Below are positions 1 through 6,172 of a stretch of 10,894 nt of DNA, one piece after another. Source of the stretch: Thermoplasmata archaeon (GTDB lineage Archaea; Thermoplasmatota; Thermoplasmata; RBG-16-68-12); assembly GCA_021788795.1 (NCBI GenBank), contig JAJYKG010000052.1:1-10894 (forward strand), written 5' to 3'. Position 1 is the first letter of the stretch. Each line of letters opens with the position of its first letter. The notes below the pieces were generated by a model. The model made no database searches, had not been told where the DNA came from, and worked only from the letters and a program-made list of their open reading frames with translations. A program made the translations under genes and the position numbers.

Positions 1-881
1 TCGGCGAACCGGAAACGGTCCGGGGGGATCTGGAGGACGTCCCGGTAGAAGCGCTGCACCTGGACCATGTGGTAGACGTACCAGGACGGGAGGCCGCGGG
101 CCACGAGGTCCTTCGCGGCGATCTCCTGCGCAGTGGGCTCGTTCTTCTCCGCAGCCCAGCACAGGCGGACGGGCGCGTCCGCGACCTCCGCGAACGGCCG
201 CTGGCCGGCGAACGTCTCGGGGTCGAAGAAGATCTGCAGTTCCGCCTGGAGGAACTCCCGCATCCGGTAGGTCCCCTGCCGCGGGCTGATCTCGTTGCGG
301 TAGGCGCGGCCGACGATGGCGAGGCCCAGGGGCAGCCGGCGCCGCAGCGACTCGAACTCCCGCTTGAAGTTCAGGAAGGCGCCCTGGGCGGTCTCCGGGC
401 GGAGGAAGGCGGCGTCCTTGCCCGTGGGGCCCACGGCGAGGGGGAACATCATGTTGAAGGGCTGCGCGGGGCCGAGCTCCCCCTTGCACTTGGGGCAGCG
501 CACGCTGGCGGCCTTGATCCGCGCGTCGATCTCCGCGGCGGAGAGACCCTCGTGCTCTTCGTGGGTGACCGCCTCCAGGAGGTGGTCCGCGCGGTAGGAC
601 TCATGGCAGCGCGTGCACGTGACGAGGAGGTCCGTGAAGTTCTCCACGTGCCCGGAGGCCTTGAGCGGGGCGTAGGGGAGGATCGTCGTCGTGTCGATGA
701 GATGGTAGTTGTCGTCCAGGCCGAGGAAGTGCCCGAGCCAGGCGTCCTCCCAGTGCCGCCGGAGGAGGGCACCGTTGTGGCCGTAGTCGTAGAAGCCGGC
801 GAAGCCGCCGTAGGGGTCGACCGCGGGCCACAGGAATCCGCGGCGCACGGAGACCGACATCAGCTCCTCGTAGGAGGCCAT
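1..881 (-). CDS. glyS: Glycyl-tRNA synthetase, archaeal/eukaryotic dimeric type (N-terminal 293 residues; 3' end outside window)
   Basis: This class II synthetase charges tRNA-Gly with glycine in the cytoplasm. I read the frame directly on the minus strand from the ATG at 881; it stays open to the window edge. Residues 1-40 carry the N-terminal class II region (RRGFLWPAVDPYGG, then FYDYGHNG). Residues 77-83 read SGHVENF. Two Cys pairs (CTRC at 89-92, CPKC at 129-132) frame the zinc-binding insertion. FLRPETAQGAFLNF (159-172) and RNEISPRQGTYRMREF (195-210) are the diagnostic glycine-pocket and motif 2 segments. Archaeal GlyRS is usually about 570 residues, so roughly half is present; motif 3 and the anticodon-binding domain lie outside. 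A TATA-like box centred 28 bases upstream suggests a leaderless transcript separate from the amidohydrolase gene 60 bases upstream. An ATG at 909 is out of frame. I see no defects. Confidence 0.95.
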   Translation of the reverse strand, partial: MASYEELMSVSVRRGFLWPAVDPYGGFAGFYDYGHNGALLRRHWEDAWLGHFLGLDDNYHLIDTTTILPYAPLKASGHVENFTDLLVTCTRCHESYRADHLLEAVTHEEHEGLSAAEIDARIKAASVRCPKCKGELGPAQPFNMMFPLAVGPTGKDAAFLRPETAQGAFLNFKREFESLRRRLPLGLAIVGRAYRNEISPRQGTYRMREFLQAELQIFFDPETFAGQRPFAEVADAPVRLCWAAEKNEPTAQEIAAKDLVARGLPSWYVYHMVQVQRFYRDVLQIPPDRFRFA

Positions 882-903
882 CCCCGCGGAGAAGGAGAGA
901 GCC

Positions 904-913
904 TTTCATAAAG
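904..913 (-). promoter_or_regulatory. TATA-like box of glyS
   Basis: The minus strand reads CTTTATGAAA here, an AT-rich island in GC-rich DNA. Its centre is about 28 bases before the ATG at 881, the archaeal TATA-to-start spacing expected for a leaderless mRNA. No ribosome binding site is visible before that ATG, which agrees. Confidence 0.55.
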
Positions 914-941
914 GATGGGGTCACGCACGGACGCCGGCGGG

Positions 942-2066
942 CTACCGGGCGCGTGGCTCCCGCGGCGCGCGTCTCCGGCGAGATGGCGCGGGCGCCGAGG
1001 GGGGCTCCCAGACCCGGCCGCCGCTCACCACGAGGCGGAGGTCGCTCGCCGTTGCGCGGAGGAGCGAGGCGAAGCCACTCGGCCCGGCGGGGAGGTCGAA
1101 GACGGCGAGGTCGGCTCTCTCGCCCACCCGGAGGGCGCAAGCCGCATCGGGGTCCTTCAAGCGCCGCCCCCGGAGGGCCATCTGGACGATCTCCCTCGCG
1201 CGCACCTCGCCGTTCATCCGCGCGACGCGGTACGCGAACTCCATCTCGCGGAGCACGGAGGGCACGTTGATCATCGCGTTGTCGGTGCCGAGGCGGAGCT
1301 CGAGTCCCGCGCGGAGCATCCGCGGGAGGTCCGGCGTGAGCCCGAAGAACGCGTTGGACCGCGGGCAGACGACGACCGGCACGCCGGCATCGGCGGTCCG
1401 CTCCAAGTCCGCGTCCGTGGCCTGGACCATGTGGACGAGGAACGCCGGCGAAAGGTCGAGGACCTTGTCGATGTCCTCGCGAATCCGCTCGGAGCAGTGG
1501 ATGGCGAAGACCTTCCGGGCGCGGCGCACGTCCGCGGCGAGCTTCTCCAGGTCCCCGCCAGGCCAGTCGACGTACGAGCTGACCGCGATGCCGTCCGAGG
1601 CCCGCAGGAGGGCAGCGACCTCCCGCGCGTCGTACGCGAGGCCGGAGGGCCGCCCGAGGACGACGCCATCCAGGGGCAGCCCGGTCTGGGCCGCGTACAG
1701 GAGCCGGAGCCCCTTGAGCCCTCCCTCGCGGAAGTCCGAGAAGCCCGCGGTCCCCGTCCGCAGCATCGTGGCCATGGCGCGCCGCATCGCGGCGATGACC
1801 GCCTCGTCCTTGGCCTTCGCGAGGACGCGATGCTTGAGCCCATGGGGCGGCGCCACGAGCTCCTCGAGGGTGCCGCGGAGCTCCTGCGTCACCACGGCGT
1901 CGCCCAGGTGCGTGTGGGCGTTCCACAAGCCCGGGATGACGAGCCCGCGCGCCAGGGCATCGCGGGCGCGTCCCTCCCGGGCCTCCACGATGACGCCGTC
2001 TTCCCAGCCGACGGTCCCGGGTCGGAACCCGCGGCCATCGTAGTACCAGCCTGAGACGCGAGGCAC
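942..2066 (-). CDS. Amidohydrolase-superfamily metal-dependent deaminase/hydrolase (Atz/Trz, SsnA/MtaD-like)
   Basis: This is a cytoplasmic metal-dependent hydrolase of the amidohydrolase superfamily, 374 residues. The fold signatures appear in order. GLVIPGLWNAHTHLGD (41-56) holds the HxH metal ligands H51 and H53. FAIHCSE (187-193) supplies H190 and E193, the H-x2-E pair seen in deaminases that act on purine- or pyrimidine-like rings. VHM (211-213) supplies a further His, followed by VVVCPRSN (231-238), and LGTDNAMIN (259-267) supplies the metal-binding Asp262. This pattern matches the chlorohydrolase / S-adenosylhomocysteine deaminase / cytosine deaminase branch. The protein is shorter than the usual 420-450 residues of that branch, and the substrate cannot be read from sequence. 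The start is GTG at 2066, supported by a TATA-like box 26 bases upstream. The C-terminal tail (357-374) is Arg/Pro-rich and probably disordered. Confidence 0.88.
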   Translation of the reverse strand: MPRVSGWYYDGRGFRPGTVGWEDGVIVEAREGRARDALARGLVIPGLWNAHTHLGDAVVTQELRGTLEELVAPPHGLKHRVLAKAKDEAVIAAMRRAMATMLRTGTAGFSDFREGGLKGLRLLYAAQTGLPLDGVVLGRPSGLAYDAREVAALLRASDGIAVSSYVDWPGGDLEKLAADVRRARKVFAIHCSERIREDIDKVLDLSPAFLVHMVQATDADLERTADAGVPVVVCPRSNAFFGLTPDLPRMLRAGLELRLGTDNAMINVPSVLREMEFAYRVARMNGEVRAREIVQMALRGRRLKDPDAACALRVGERADLAVFDLPAGPSGFASLLRATASDLRLVVSGGRVWEPPSAPAPSRRRRAPREPRAR

Positions 2067-2088
2067 GCGAGGCCGATGGGAGGAGCGG

Positions 2089-2096
2089 GTTTAAAC
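2089..2096 (-). promoter_or_regulatory. TATA-like box of the amidohydrolase gene
   Basis: GTTTAAAC is a perfect 8-base palindrome and the only AT-rich stretch upstream of the gene. Its centre lies 26 bases before the GTG at 2066, so transcription would begin at or next to the start codon. Confidence 0.55.
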
Positions 2097-2127
2097 GTTG
2101 GCGGGCGGGGCCCCCCGCTCTCGGAAT

Positions 2128-2135
2128 CTTTATGA
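2128..2135 (+). promoter_or_regulatory. TATA-like box of the tRNA-Thr gene
   Basis: CTTTATGA lies about 30 bases before the first tRNA base (2162), which places the predicted transcription start a few bases upstream of the mature 5' end. The same CTTTAT core occurs in the inferred glyS and zinc-ribbon gene promoters in this window. Confidence 0.5.
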
Positions 2136-2161
2136 CGCAGGAACCTTTCAGCGCGACCTGC

Positions 2162-2260
2162 GCCGCCATAGCTCAGCCCGGCAGAGCGGCAGTTTCGTAT
2201 GGGTGCTCAAGAGCATCCCGAAAGAACTGCAGGTCGGGGGATCGAAGCCCTCTGGCGGCT
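2162..2260 (+). tRNA. tRNA-Thr (anticodon CGU), interrupted by a 25-base intron
   Basis: A full cloverleaf can be drawn. The acceptor stem is GCCGCCA (2162-2168) paired with TGGCGGC (2253-2259), with T2260 as discriminator. T8 and A9 follow. The D arm is GCTC/GAGC with G18G19 in the loop. The anticodon stem is GCAGT (2189-2193) paired with ACTGC (2226-2230). After removing 2200-2224 the anticodon loop is UUCGUAA, with U33, anticodon CGU (2196-2198) and A37. The variable loop is AGGTC. The T stem is GGGGG/CCCTC with one G-U pair, and the T loop is ATCGAAG. The anticodon decodes ACG. G1-C72, C2-G71 and U73 agree with what I recall of archaeal threonine identity elements. CCA is not encoded. A54 in the T loop is slightly unusual. 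The gene converges on the transporter, leaving 27 bases between them. Confidence 0.95.
2200..2224 (+). other. tRNA intron at 37/38 with canonical bulge-helix-bulge splice motif
   Basis: The splice motif is complete. The anticodon stem is followed by a 3-base bulge AGA (2223-2225) on the 3' side. A 4-bp central helix TTCG (2194-2197) pairs with CGAA (2219-2222). A 3-base bulge TAT (2198-2200) follows on the 5' side, and a 7-bp intron hairpin GGGTGCT/AGCATCC (one G-U pair) closes on CAAG. Cutting after the second base of each bulge, as the archaeal splicing endonuclease does, joins A37 (2199) to A38 (2225). This geometry supports an archaeal origin for the window. Confidence 0.93.
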
Positions 2261-2287
2261 TCCCTTCTCGGTTCCGCCGCCGTCCCG

Positions 2288-3679
2288 TCACGGCGCGGTG
2301 TCCGTCCCCGCGGCCGCCCGAGCGGACCTCGCGGCATCGATCTTGGAGAACCCGACGTGGAGCCCGAGGGCGAGCGCGAACGAGGGTAGCGTCGCGCCGA
2401 TGGGCGGGACCCACGGGAACCATCCGTACTGGAGTTCGAGGTAGATTAGGAGGTAGAGGGCGACGCCGGGGAGCCAGCTCGCGAACGCGGTCCATCGCCA
2501 CCGGGGGGCGGCGTCGAAGAACTCCTCGGTCCGGTAGCCGCCCCGCCGCACGAGGAACGCATCCGCGATCACGGTGCCGAGGAGGGGGACGAAGAGGGCC
2601 CCGAGGAGGTAGAGGAAGGCCTCGTAGCTGCCTCCGATCCCCTGCCCGAGCCCGAGCAGGACCAGCGCGCCCCCGGCCGCGACGGACGTGAAGGCCACGA
2701 CGGGCCAGACCTGCCTCCACCGCGGGACCAGGTTCTGCGTGGACACCGCGGCCGAGTACACGTCGGCGAAGGCGTTGTCCGTCTCGTCCACCAGGATGAT
2801 CAGGAGGGGGAGCACGCTCAGGCCCAGCAACCCGATGACCGCGAGGAAGTCGGTCTGGGGCGGGTTGAGGAGGAGACCGAGGAACATCAGGGCCGCCCCG
2901 AGGACGTAGAAGAGGGTGTTCGCGATGGTGTTCCCGAGGACCGTCCCGAGCCACGAGTCCCGCGCCGCGCGCGCGAAGCGGTTGTAGTCCGAGATCACGG
3001 GCCACCAGGACACGGGCATGGCCACGACGAGGTCCAGGCCGAGGAGGAACGAGGGGGTGCCCGTGAACTGCGGGGCGACGGACGGCAGGCGGGACCCGGC
3101 ATCCAGCCCGTGGAGGAGGAGCGCGACCGCGATGGCCGCCGTCGAGGCCCACACGAGCCAGATCCCGAAGCGCTCCAGCCAGTCGCGGACCACCGCGAGG
3201 GGGCCGCCGAGGGCCAGGGCCGCGACGACGAGGGCCCAGAAGGGCACCGAGATCTCCGCGGTCCAGGGTCCCAGCGCGTTGTTCGAGAGCACCGCGACCG
3301 CGGTCCCCATGACGAGAAGCTCGAACACGGTCCACAGCACGAGCTGGACGACGTTCAGGAACGAGGGGACGTAGGAGCCGCGGCGGCCGAGGATCGGACG
3401 CAGGCTCACCATGGTGGGGACGCCCGCGCGGCTCCCGTGGTGCGCCGCGGCCGCGAGCATGACGCTCCCGGTGACCGACCCGACGAGGGAGACGACGAAG
3501 GCCTCCCACAGGGTGAGGCCGAACTGGCTCACGAGCAGCGTGCCCGCGGCGAGGACGAGCAGGCCGACGCCCAAGCTCGACCAGAGGATGAAGAGGTCGT
3601 AGGACCGGAGGATCCGGAGGTCCGCAGGCACGGGCTCCGTGCCCCACTCCGGCGGCCGGCGGATCTTCCAGAACGCCAT
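2288..3679 (-). CDS. cytX: NCS1-family transporter, CytX-like (predicted hydroxymethylpyrimidine/thiamine-precursor uptake)
   Basis: This multi-pass membrane protein of the nucleobase:cation symporter-1 family has about 12 hydrophobic segments. Numbered from the ATG at 3679 (463 residues), the N-terminus PEWGTEPVP (10-18) followed by SLGVGLLVLAAG is typical of the CytX branch. RPILGRRGSY (94-103), SWWPVISDYNR (224-234) and TDNAFADVYSAAVSTQN (300-316) are the conserved transmembrane motifs that line the substrate and cation path. CytX proteins are predicted to import hydroxymethylpyrimidine for thiamine synthesis, and the divergent ThiN-type regulator strongly supports this over a cytosine or purine permease (CodB). 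An in-frame ATG exists at 3700, but the TATA box begins only a few bases upstream of it. The box is 28 bases from 3679, so Met8 of the longer frame is the likelier start. The C-terminal tail after the last helix is Ala-rich. Confidence 0.85.
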   Translation of the reverse strand: MAFWKIRRPPEWGTEPVPADLRILRSYDLFILWSSLGVGLLVLAAGTLLVSQFGLTLWEAFVVSLVGSVTGSVMLAAAAHHGSRAGVPTMVSLRPILGRRGSYVPSFLNVVQLVLWTVFELLVMGTAVAVLSNNALGPWTAEISVPFWALVVAALALGGPLAVVRDWLERFGIWLVWASTAAIAVALLLHGLDAGSRLPSVAPQFTGTPSFLLGLDLVVAMPVSWWPVISDYNRFARAARDSWLGTVLGNTIANTLFYVLGAALMFLGLLLNPPQTDFLAVIGLLGLSVLPLLIILVDETDNAFADVYSAAVSTQNLVPRWRQVWPVVAFTSVAAGGALVLLGLGQGIGGSYEAFLYLLGALFVPLLGTVIADAFLVRRGGYRTEEFFDAAPRWRWTAFASWLPGVALYLLIYLELQYGWFPWVPPIGATLPSFALALGLHVGFSKIDAARSARAAAGTDTAP

Positions 3680-3702
3680 CCAACGGGACGAAAGGTTCAT
3701 CC

Positions 3703-3711
3703 GTATATAAC
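3703..3711. promoter_or_regulatory. Shared bidirectional TATA box of the cytX/thiR divergent pair
   Basis: GTATATAAC is the only strong TATA element in the 71 bases between the two starts, and its TATATA core reads the same on both strands. For the minus strand it is 28 bases from the ATG at 3679 (leaderless). For the plus strand it predicts a transcription start near 3733 and a leader of about 18 bases before the ATG at 3751. Confidence 0.6.
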
Positions 3712-3744
3712 CGTGTTCTAAAACACGGTGTTCACAACCGGGTT
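3709..3744. promoter_or_regulatory. Candidate ThiR operator: three AACCGNGTT-type repeats
   Basis: AACCGTGTT (3709-3717), its near-perfect inverted copy AACACGGTG (3722-3730) and AACCGGGTT (3736-3744, itself symmetric) are centred 13-14 bases apart. The first two form a perfect 8-bp inverted repeat (3710-3717 and 3722-3729) around the spacer CTAA. The cluster abuts the shared TATA box. Relative to cytX it covers the upstream BRE position, and relative to thiR it covers the transcription start, so a protein bound there could block both genes. The binding protein is inferred to be the adjacent HTH-ThiN regulator. Confidence 0.6.
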
Positions 3745-3750
3745 GAGGCC

Positions 3751-4677
3751 ATGATTCCCGCGGACGAGGTCGTGGCGACGCGGATCCTCCCGACCGTCCG
3801 CGCGATGGTCGCGAAGTCCCTACAGGACCGCGGGCTCACCGAGCGGGGGATCGCGGAGCGCCTGGGGCTCACCCAGAGCGCGGTGAGCAAATACCTCCGC
3901 GGCCGGGTGCGTCTCGAGCCGCTCGTCCAGGAATCGCCCACGTTCCGCGCCCTCGTGGACGGCCTCGCCGCGGCCCTCGCGGAGGACCGCGTCTCGAACG
4001 TGGAGGTTCTGGGCCGCATCCTCGAGGCCGTGCGGAAGGAGGAGGACCGCGGCGTGGTCTGCCGCCTCCACGAGCGGGAGATGCCCTCCCTGGCGGGGAT
4101 CGGCTGCGACCTTTGCGTGCGCGCGGGGACCAGCGACCTCCGCCAGGAGCAGGAGGTGCTCGCGGACCTCCGGGCGGCCCTGCGGGACCTGCAGTCCCTG
4201 GAGGGCTTCGACGCCCTCATCCCCTCCGTGGGCAGCAACCTGGCGCGGGCGAAGCGGGACGCGCGCACGCCCGACGATGTCGCCGCGGTCCCGGGCCGCA
4301 TCTTCGTGATGCGGGGCGCCCTGCGCGTGCCCGCGGCCCCGGAGTTCGGCGCCTCGAAGCATGTGGCCGAGGTGGTCCTCGCGGCCCAGCGCGGCCGCGG
4401 GTCCGTCGCGGCGGCGCTCAACATCCGCTGGAATCGGGCCCTGGGGGCCGCGGCCAGGAAGCTGGATTGGGACCTCCTCGAGTTCGACGCATCCCTCGAG
4501 GGCGATGCCGAGCGCATCGCTCAGGTGCTCACGCGCCACCGCCGGGCGCCCGAGATGCTGTACCAGGCCGGCGCGTTCGGCACCGAGCCCATCGCGTACC
4601 TGCTCGCCCCGACGGCCATGGAGGCTGTCGGCCGTGCACGGGCGCTCCTGGGAGCCCTGAAGGGACGCGGCCCCTGA
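3751..4677 (+). CDS. thiR: HTH-ThiN transcriptional regulator (ThiR-like, thiamine-phosphate-responsive)
   Basis: A 308-residue DNA-binding regulator. Residues 20-52 form an XRE-like helix-turn-helix, with TERGIAERLG and TQSAVSKYLR as second and recognition helices. C104, H107, C119 and C122 could bind zinc. Residues 175-305 are a ThiN domain, the fold of archaeal thiamine-phosphate synthase, marked by AVPGRI (179-184), FGASKHVAEVVL (199-210) and ALNIRW (223-228). R183 and H204 are 21 residues apart, the same spacing as the functional Arg/His pair I recall from ThiN of Pyrobaculum, so ligand binding is probably kept. The architecture matches archaeal ThiR, reported to bind DNA with thiamine phosphate as effector. 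The divergent CytX-like gene and repeat cluster fit a thiamine-responsive repressor that also controls itself. A GAGG (3745-3748) sits only two bases before the ATG, so the start may not depend on it. It converges on pgk with 18 bases between stops. Confidence 0.88.
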   Translation: MIPADEVVATRILPTVRAMVAKSLQDRGLTERGIAERLGLTQSAVSKYLRGRVRLEPLVQESPTFRALVDGLAAALAEDRVSNVEVLGRILEAVRKEEDRGVVCRLHEREMPSLAGIGCDLCVRAGTSDLRQEQEVLADLRAALRDLQSLEGFDALIPSVGSNLARAKRDARTPDDVAAVPGRIFVMRGALRVPAAPEFGASKHVAEVVLAAQRGRGSVAAALNIRWNRALGAAARKLDWDLLEFDASLEGDAERIAQVLTRHRRAPEMLYQAGAFGTEPIAYLLAPTAMEAVGRARALLGALKGRGP

Positions 4678-4695
4678 CGCGGAGTCCGCCGAAGC

Positions 4696-5943
4696 TCACG
4701 CCTTCTTCTCGGTGAACTTCTTGCGGGAGCGCTCCAGCGCCATGACGAGGGGCAGCTCCTTGCCCGCGAGGAAGTTGATGAGCGCGCCGCCGCCCGTGCT
4801 CACGTGGTCCATCGCGTCCTCGAGCCCGTACTGCTCCACCGCCGCGACCGTGTGGCCGCCGCCGACCACGGAGAACGCGTCGGACTCCGCGATTGCCTGG
4901 AGGAGCTCCCGCGTGCCCACGCTGAACTCGTCCTTCTCGAAGACGCCCGCGGGGCCGTTGAAGAAGACGGTCTTCGCGGCCCGGATCTCGTCGATGTACC
5001 GCGCAATCGTGTCGAGGCCGATGTCACAGATCTGGAGTTCCGAGGGCAGGGACTTCACATGGACGGCCTTTCGCTTCCCGCCGTCGTTGAGCACGACGTC
5101 CGTGGGCAGGAGGATCCGCTCGCGGAACTTGGCGAGGAGTTCCTTGCACTGGCCCACGTAGGCCCCGTACTCCTCGACCTCCTTCTTCATGAAGTCCGCG
5201 GTCGGCGCGCCGACGTCGATGCCGTCCGCCTGGAGGAACATGTTCGCGACGCCGCCCGTGGTGAGGACCTTGTCCACGATGTCCTTCTCGAGCATGTGCT
5301 TCGTGACCGCGATGGAGTCGTCCGCCTTGACGCCGCCGAAGATCGCGAGCTTGGGGCGGTCCTGGCTCTGGACCGCGCGGTTGAGCATCGTGAGCTCCTT
5401 CTCCATCACGCGCCCCGCGAGCGTCGGGAGCACGTCCACGAAGCCGACGAGGCTCGGCTGGGCGCGGTGCGCTGCGGCGAAGGCGTCGAGGACGAAGTAC
5501 TGCGCGAGGGGCGCGAGCTTCCGGACGAGGTGCGTCTTCGCCATCTTCTCGATCTTCTGGTCCGCGAGGGCGTCCTCCTCGGCGAAGAAGCGGACGTTCT
5601 CGAGGACGAGGACCTCGCCGGGCTCGAGGGAACGGATCGCGTCCAGCGCCTGCCGGTTGTAGAGGCCGTCCACGAACTTGACCGGACGGCCGAGGAGGGC
5701 CGAGAGGCGCTCCGCGTGGGGCTCGAGGGACGTGAAGTCGTCCTTGCCGGGACGGGACTGGTGAGCGAGCACGACGACCTTGGACTCCCTCAGGTCGCGG
5801 ATCGTGGACAGATGCTCCCGCAGGCGTGCGTCGTTGAGCAGCGTCTTCGTGGCGGGATCGATCGGGGAGTTGATGTCGACCCGGAGGAGCACCGTGCGAC
5901 CCGAGAGGTCAAAATCATCCATCGTGAAGAATGCCCGGGCCAT
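4696..5943 (-). CDS. pgk: Phosphoglycerate kinase
   Basis: This cytoplasmic glycolytic/gluconeogenic enzyme interconverts 1,3-bisphosphoglycerate + ADP and 3-phosphoglycerate + ATP. All landmarks of the two-domain fold are present in a normal-length protein (415 residues). The N-terminal substrate loop is RVDINSPID (21-29), followed by SRPGKDD (63-69), the LENVRFF strand (114-120), and DAFAAAHR (153-160), which matches the usual D-x-F-x2-x-HR substrate segment. IFGGVKADDS (201-210) gives the nucleotide-domain lysine. FNGPAGVFE (328-336) and VGGGHTVAAV (360-369) with STGGGALINFL (382-392) complete the ATP site. RVDINSP instead of the bacterial RVDFNVP suits an archaeal enzyme. The ATG at 5943 is chosen because a TATA-like box lies 29 bases upstream. 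The ATG at 5922 (Met8) is a less likely alternative. It stands alone, without glycolytic neighbours. Confidence 0.97.
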   Translation of the reverse strand: MARAFFTMDDFDLSGRTVLLRVDINSPIDPATKTLLNDARLREHLSTIRDLRESKVVVLAHQSRPGKDDFTSLEPHAERLSALLGRPVKFVDGLYNRQALDAIRSLEPGEVLVLENVRFFAEEDALADQKIEKMAKTHLVRKLAPLAQYFVLDAFAAAHRAQPSLVGFVDVLPTLAGRVMEKELTMLNRAVQSQDRPKLAIFGGVKADDSIAVTKHMLEKDIVDKVLTTGGVANMFLQADGIDVGAPTADFMKKEVEEYGAYVGQCKELLAKFRERILLPTDVVLNDGGKRKAVHVKSLPSELQICDIGLDTIARYIDEIRAAKTVFFNGPAGVFEKDEFSVGTRELLQAIAESDAFSVVGGGHTVAAVEQYGLEDAMDHVSTGGGALINFLAGKELPLVMALERSRKKFTEKKA

Positions 5944-5967
5944 GGCAATCGCGGCAAAATCCGGCGG

Positions 5968-5977
5968 GATAATAGAG
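5968..5977 (-). promoter_or_regulatory. TATA-like box of pgk
   Basis: The minus strand reads CTCTATTATC, preceded by a purine-rich GGAAAA that could serve as BRE. The centre is about 29 bases before the ATG at 5943, which predicts a leaderless or near-leaderless mRNA. Confidence 0.55.
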
Positions 5978-6128
5978 TTTTCCTTAGAACGCTACAGACC
6001 CGTGTCGAATCGGTCCGCGACCCGCCCCTCGGCCGGGCCCCGCGGAGCCTCCCCGTGCGGCCTTGCGGCGGCGGGAGGAAGGGGAGAGTGCAAGGCTGTT
6101 CTCAAAGAAGGAAACTAGACTGCAAGTC

Positions 6129-6136
6129 TTTTTAGA
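6129..6136 (+). promoter_or_regulatory. TATA-like box of the DnaA-DUF835 gene
   Basis: TTTTTAGA is the strongest AT-rich element on the plus strand between pgk and the large gene. Transcription would begin near 6157, after the ATG at 6147 (wrong frame anyway) and just before the GGAGGAG at 6162. The rest of 5978-6128 shows no convincing gene or RNA. Confidence 0.4.
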
Positions 6137-6161
6137 GTAGGCCCGGATGGCACGGACAATT

Positions 6162-6168
6162 GGAGGAG
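6162..6168 (+). promoter_or_regulatory. Ribosome binding site GGAGGAG that points to a non-canonical start
   Basis: GGAGGAG is a strong Shine-Dalgarno sequence. Four bases after it (six after the GGAGG core), in the reading frame of the large downstream gene, is ACG at 6173. The first standard in-frame start (GTG, 6287) is 119 bases away. This site is the main reason to extend the gene upstream. Confidence 0.5.
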
Positions 6169-6172
6169 TCCC

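Noticed and set aside
2051..2056. CTGAGA on the plus strand, reminiscent of a TPP riboswitch core near a thiamine transporter
   Set aside because: No matching second conserved segment or folding is visible, it lies inside the amidohydrolase gene on the opposite strand, and cytX is more than 1 kb away with a leaderless promoter.
601..2169. A 522-residue minus-strand open frame across glyS and the amidohydrolase
   Set aside because: It is in the wrong frame for both real proteins, crosses two gene boundaries and is low-complexity Arg/Pro/Gly.
2148..3683. A 511-residue minus-strand open frame over the transporter and tRNA
   Set aside because: It is a +1 shadow of the transporter; the real frame gives clean membrane helices and NCS1 motifs, and this one runs through the tRNA gene.
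6000..6025. A T-arm-like GATTCGA on the minus strand between pgk and the DnaA-like gene
   Set aside because: No pairing acceptor, D or anticodon arm can be drawn around it.
6117..6133. AGACT-GCA-AGTCT hairpin followed by T5, terminator-like
   Set aside because: No plus-strand gene precedes it (pgk is on the other strand), the loop is only three bases, and the T-run is better explained as the TATA element of the next gene.
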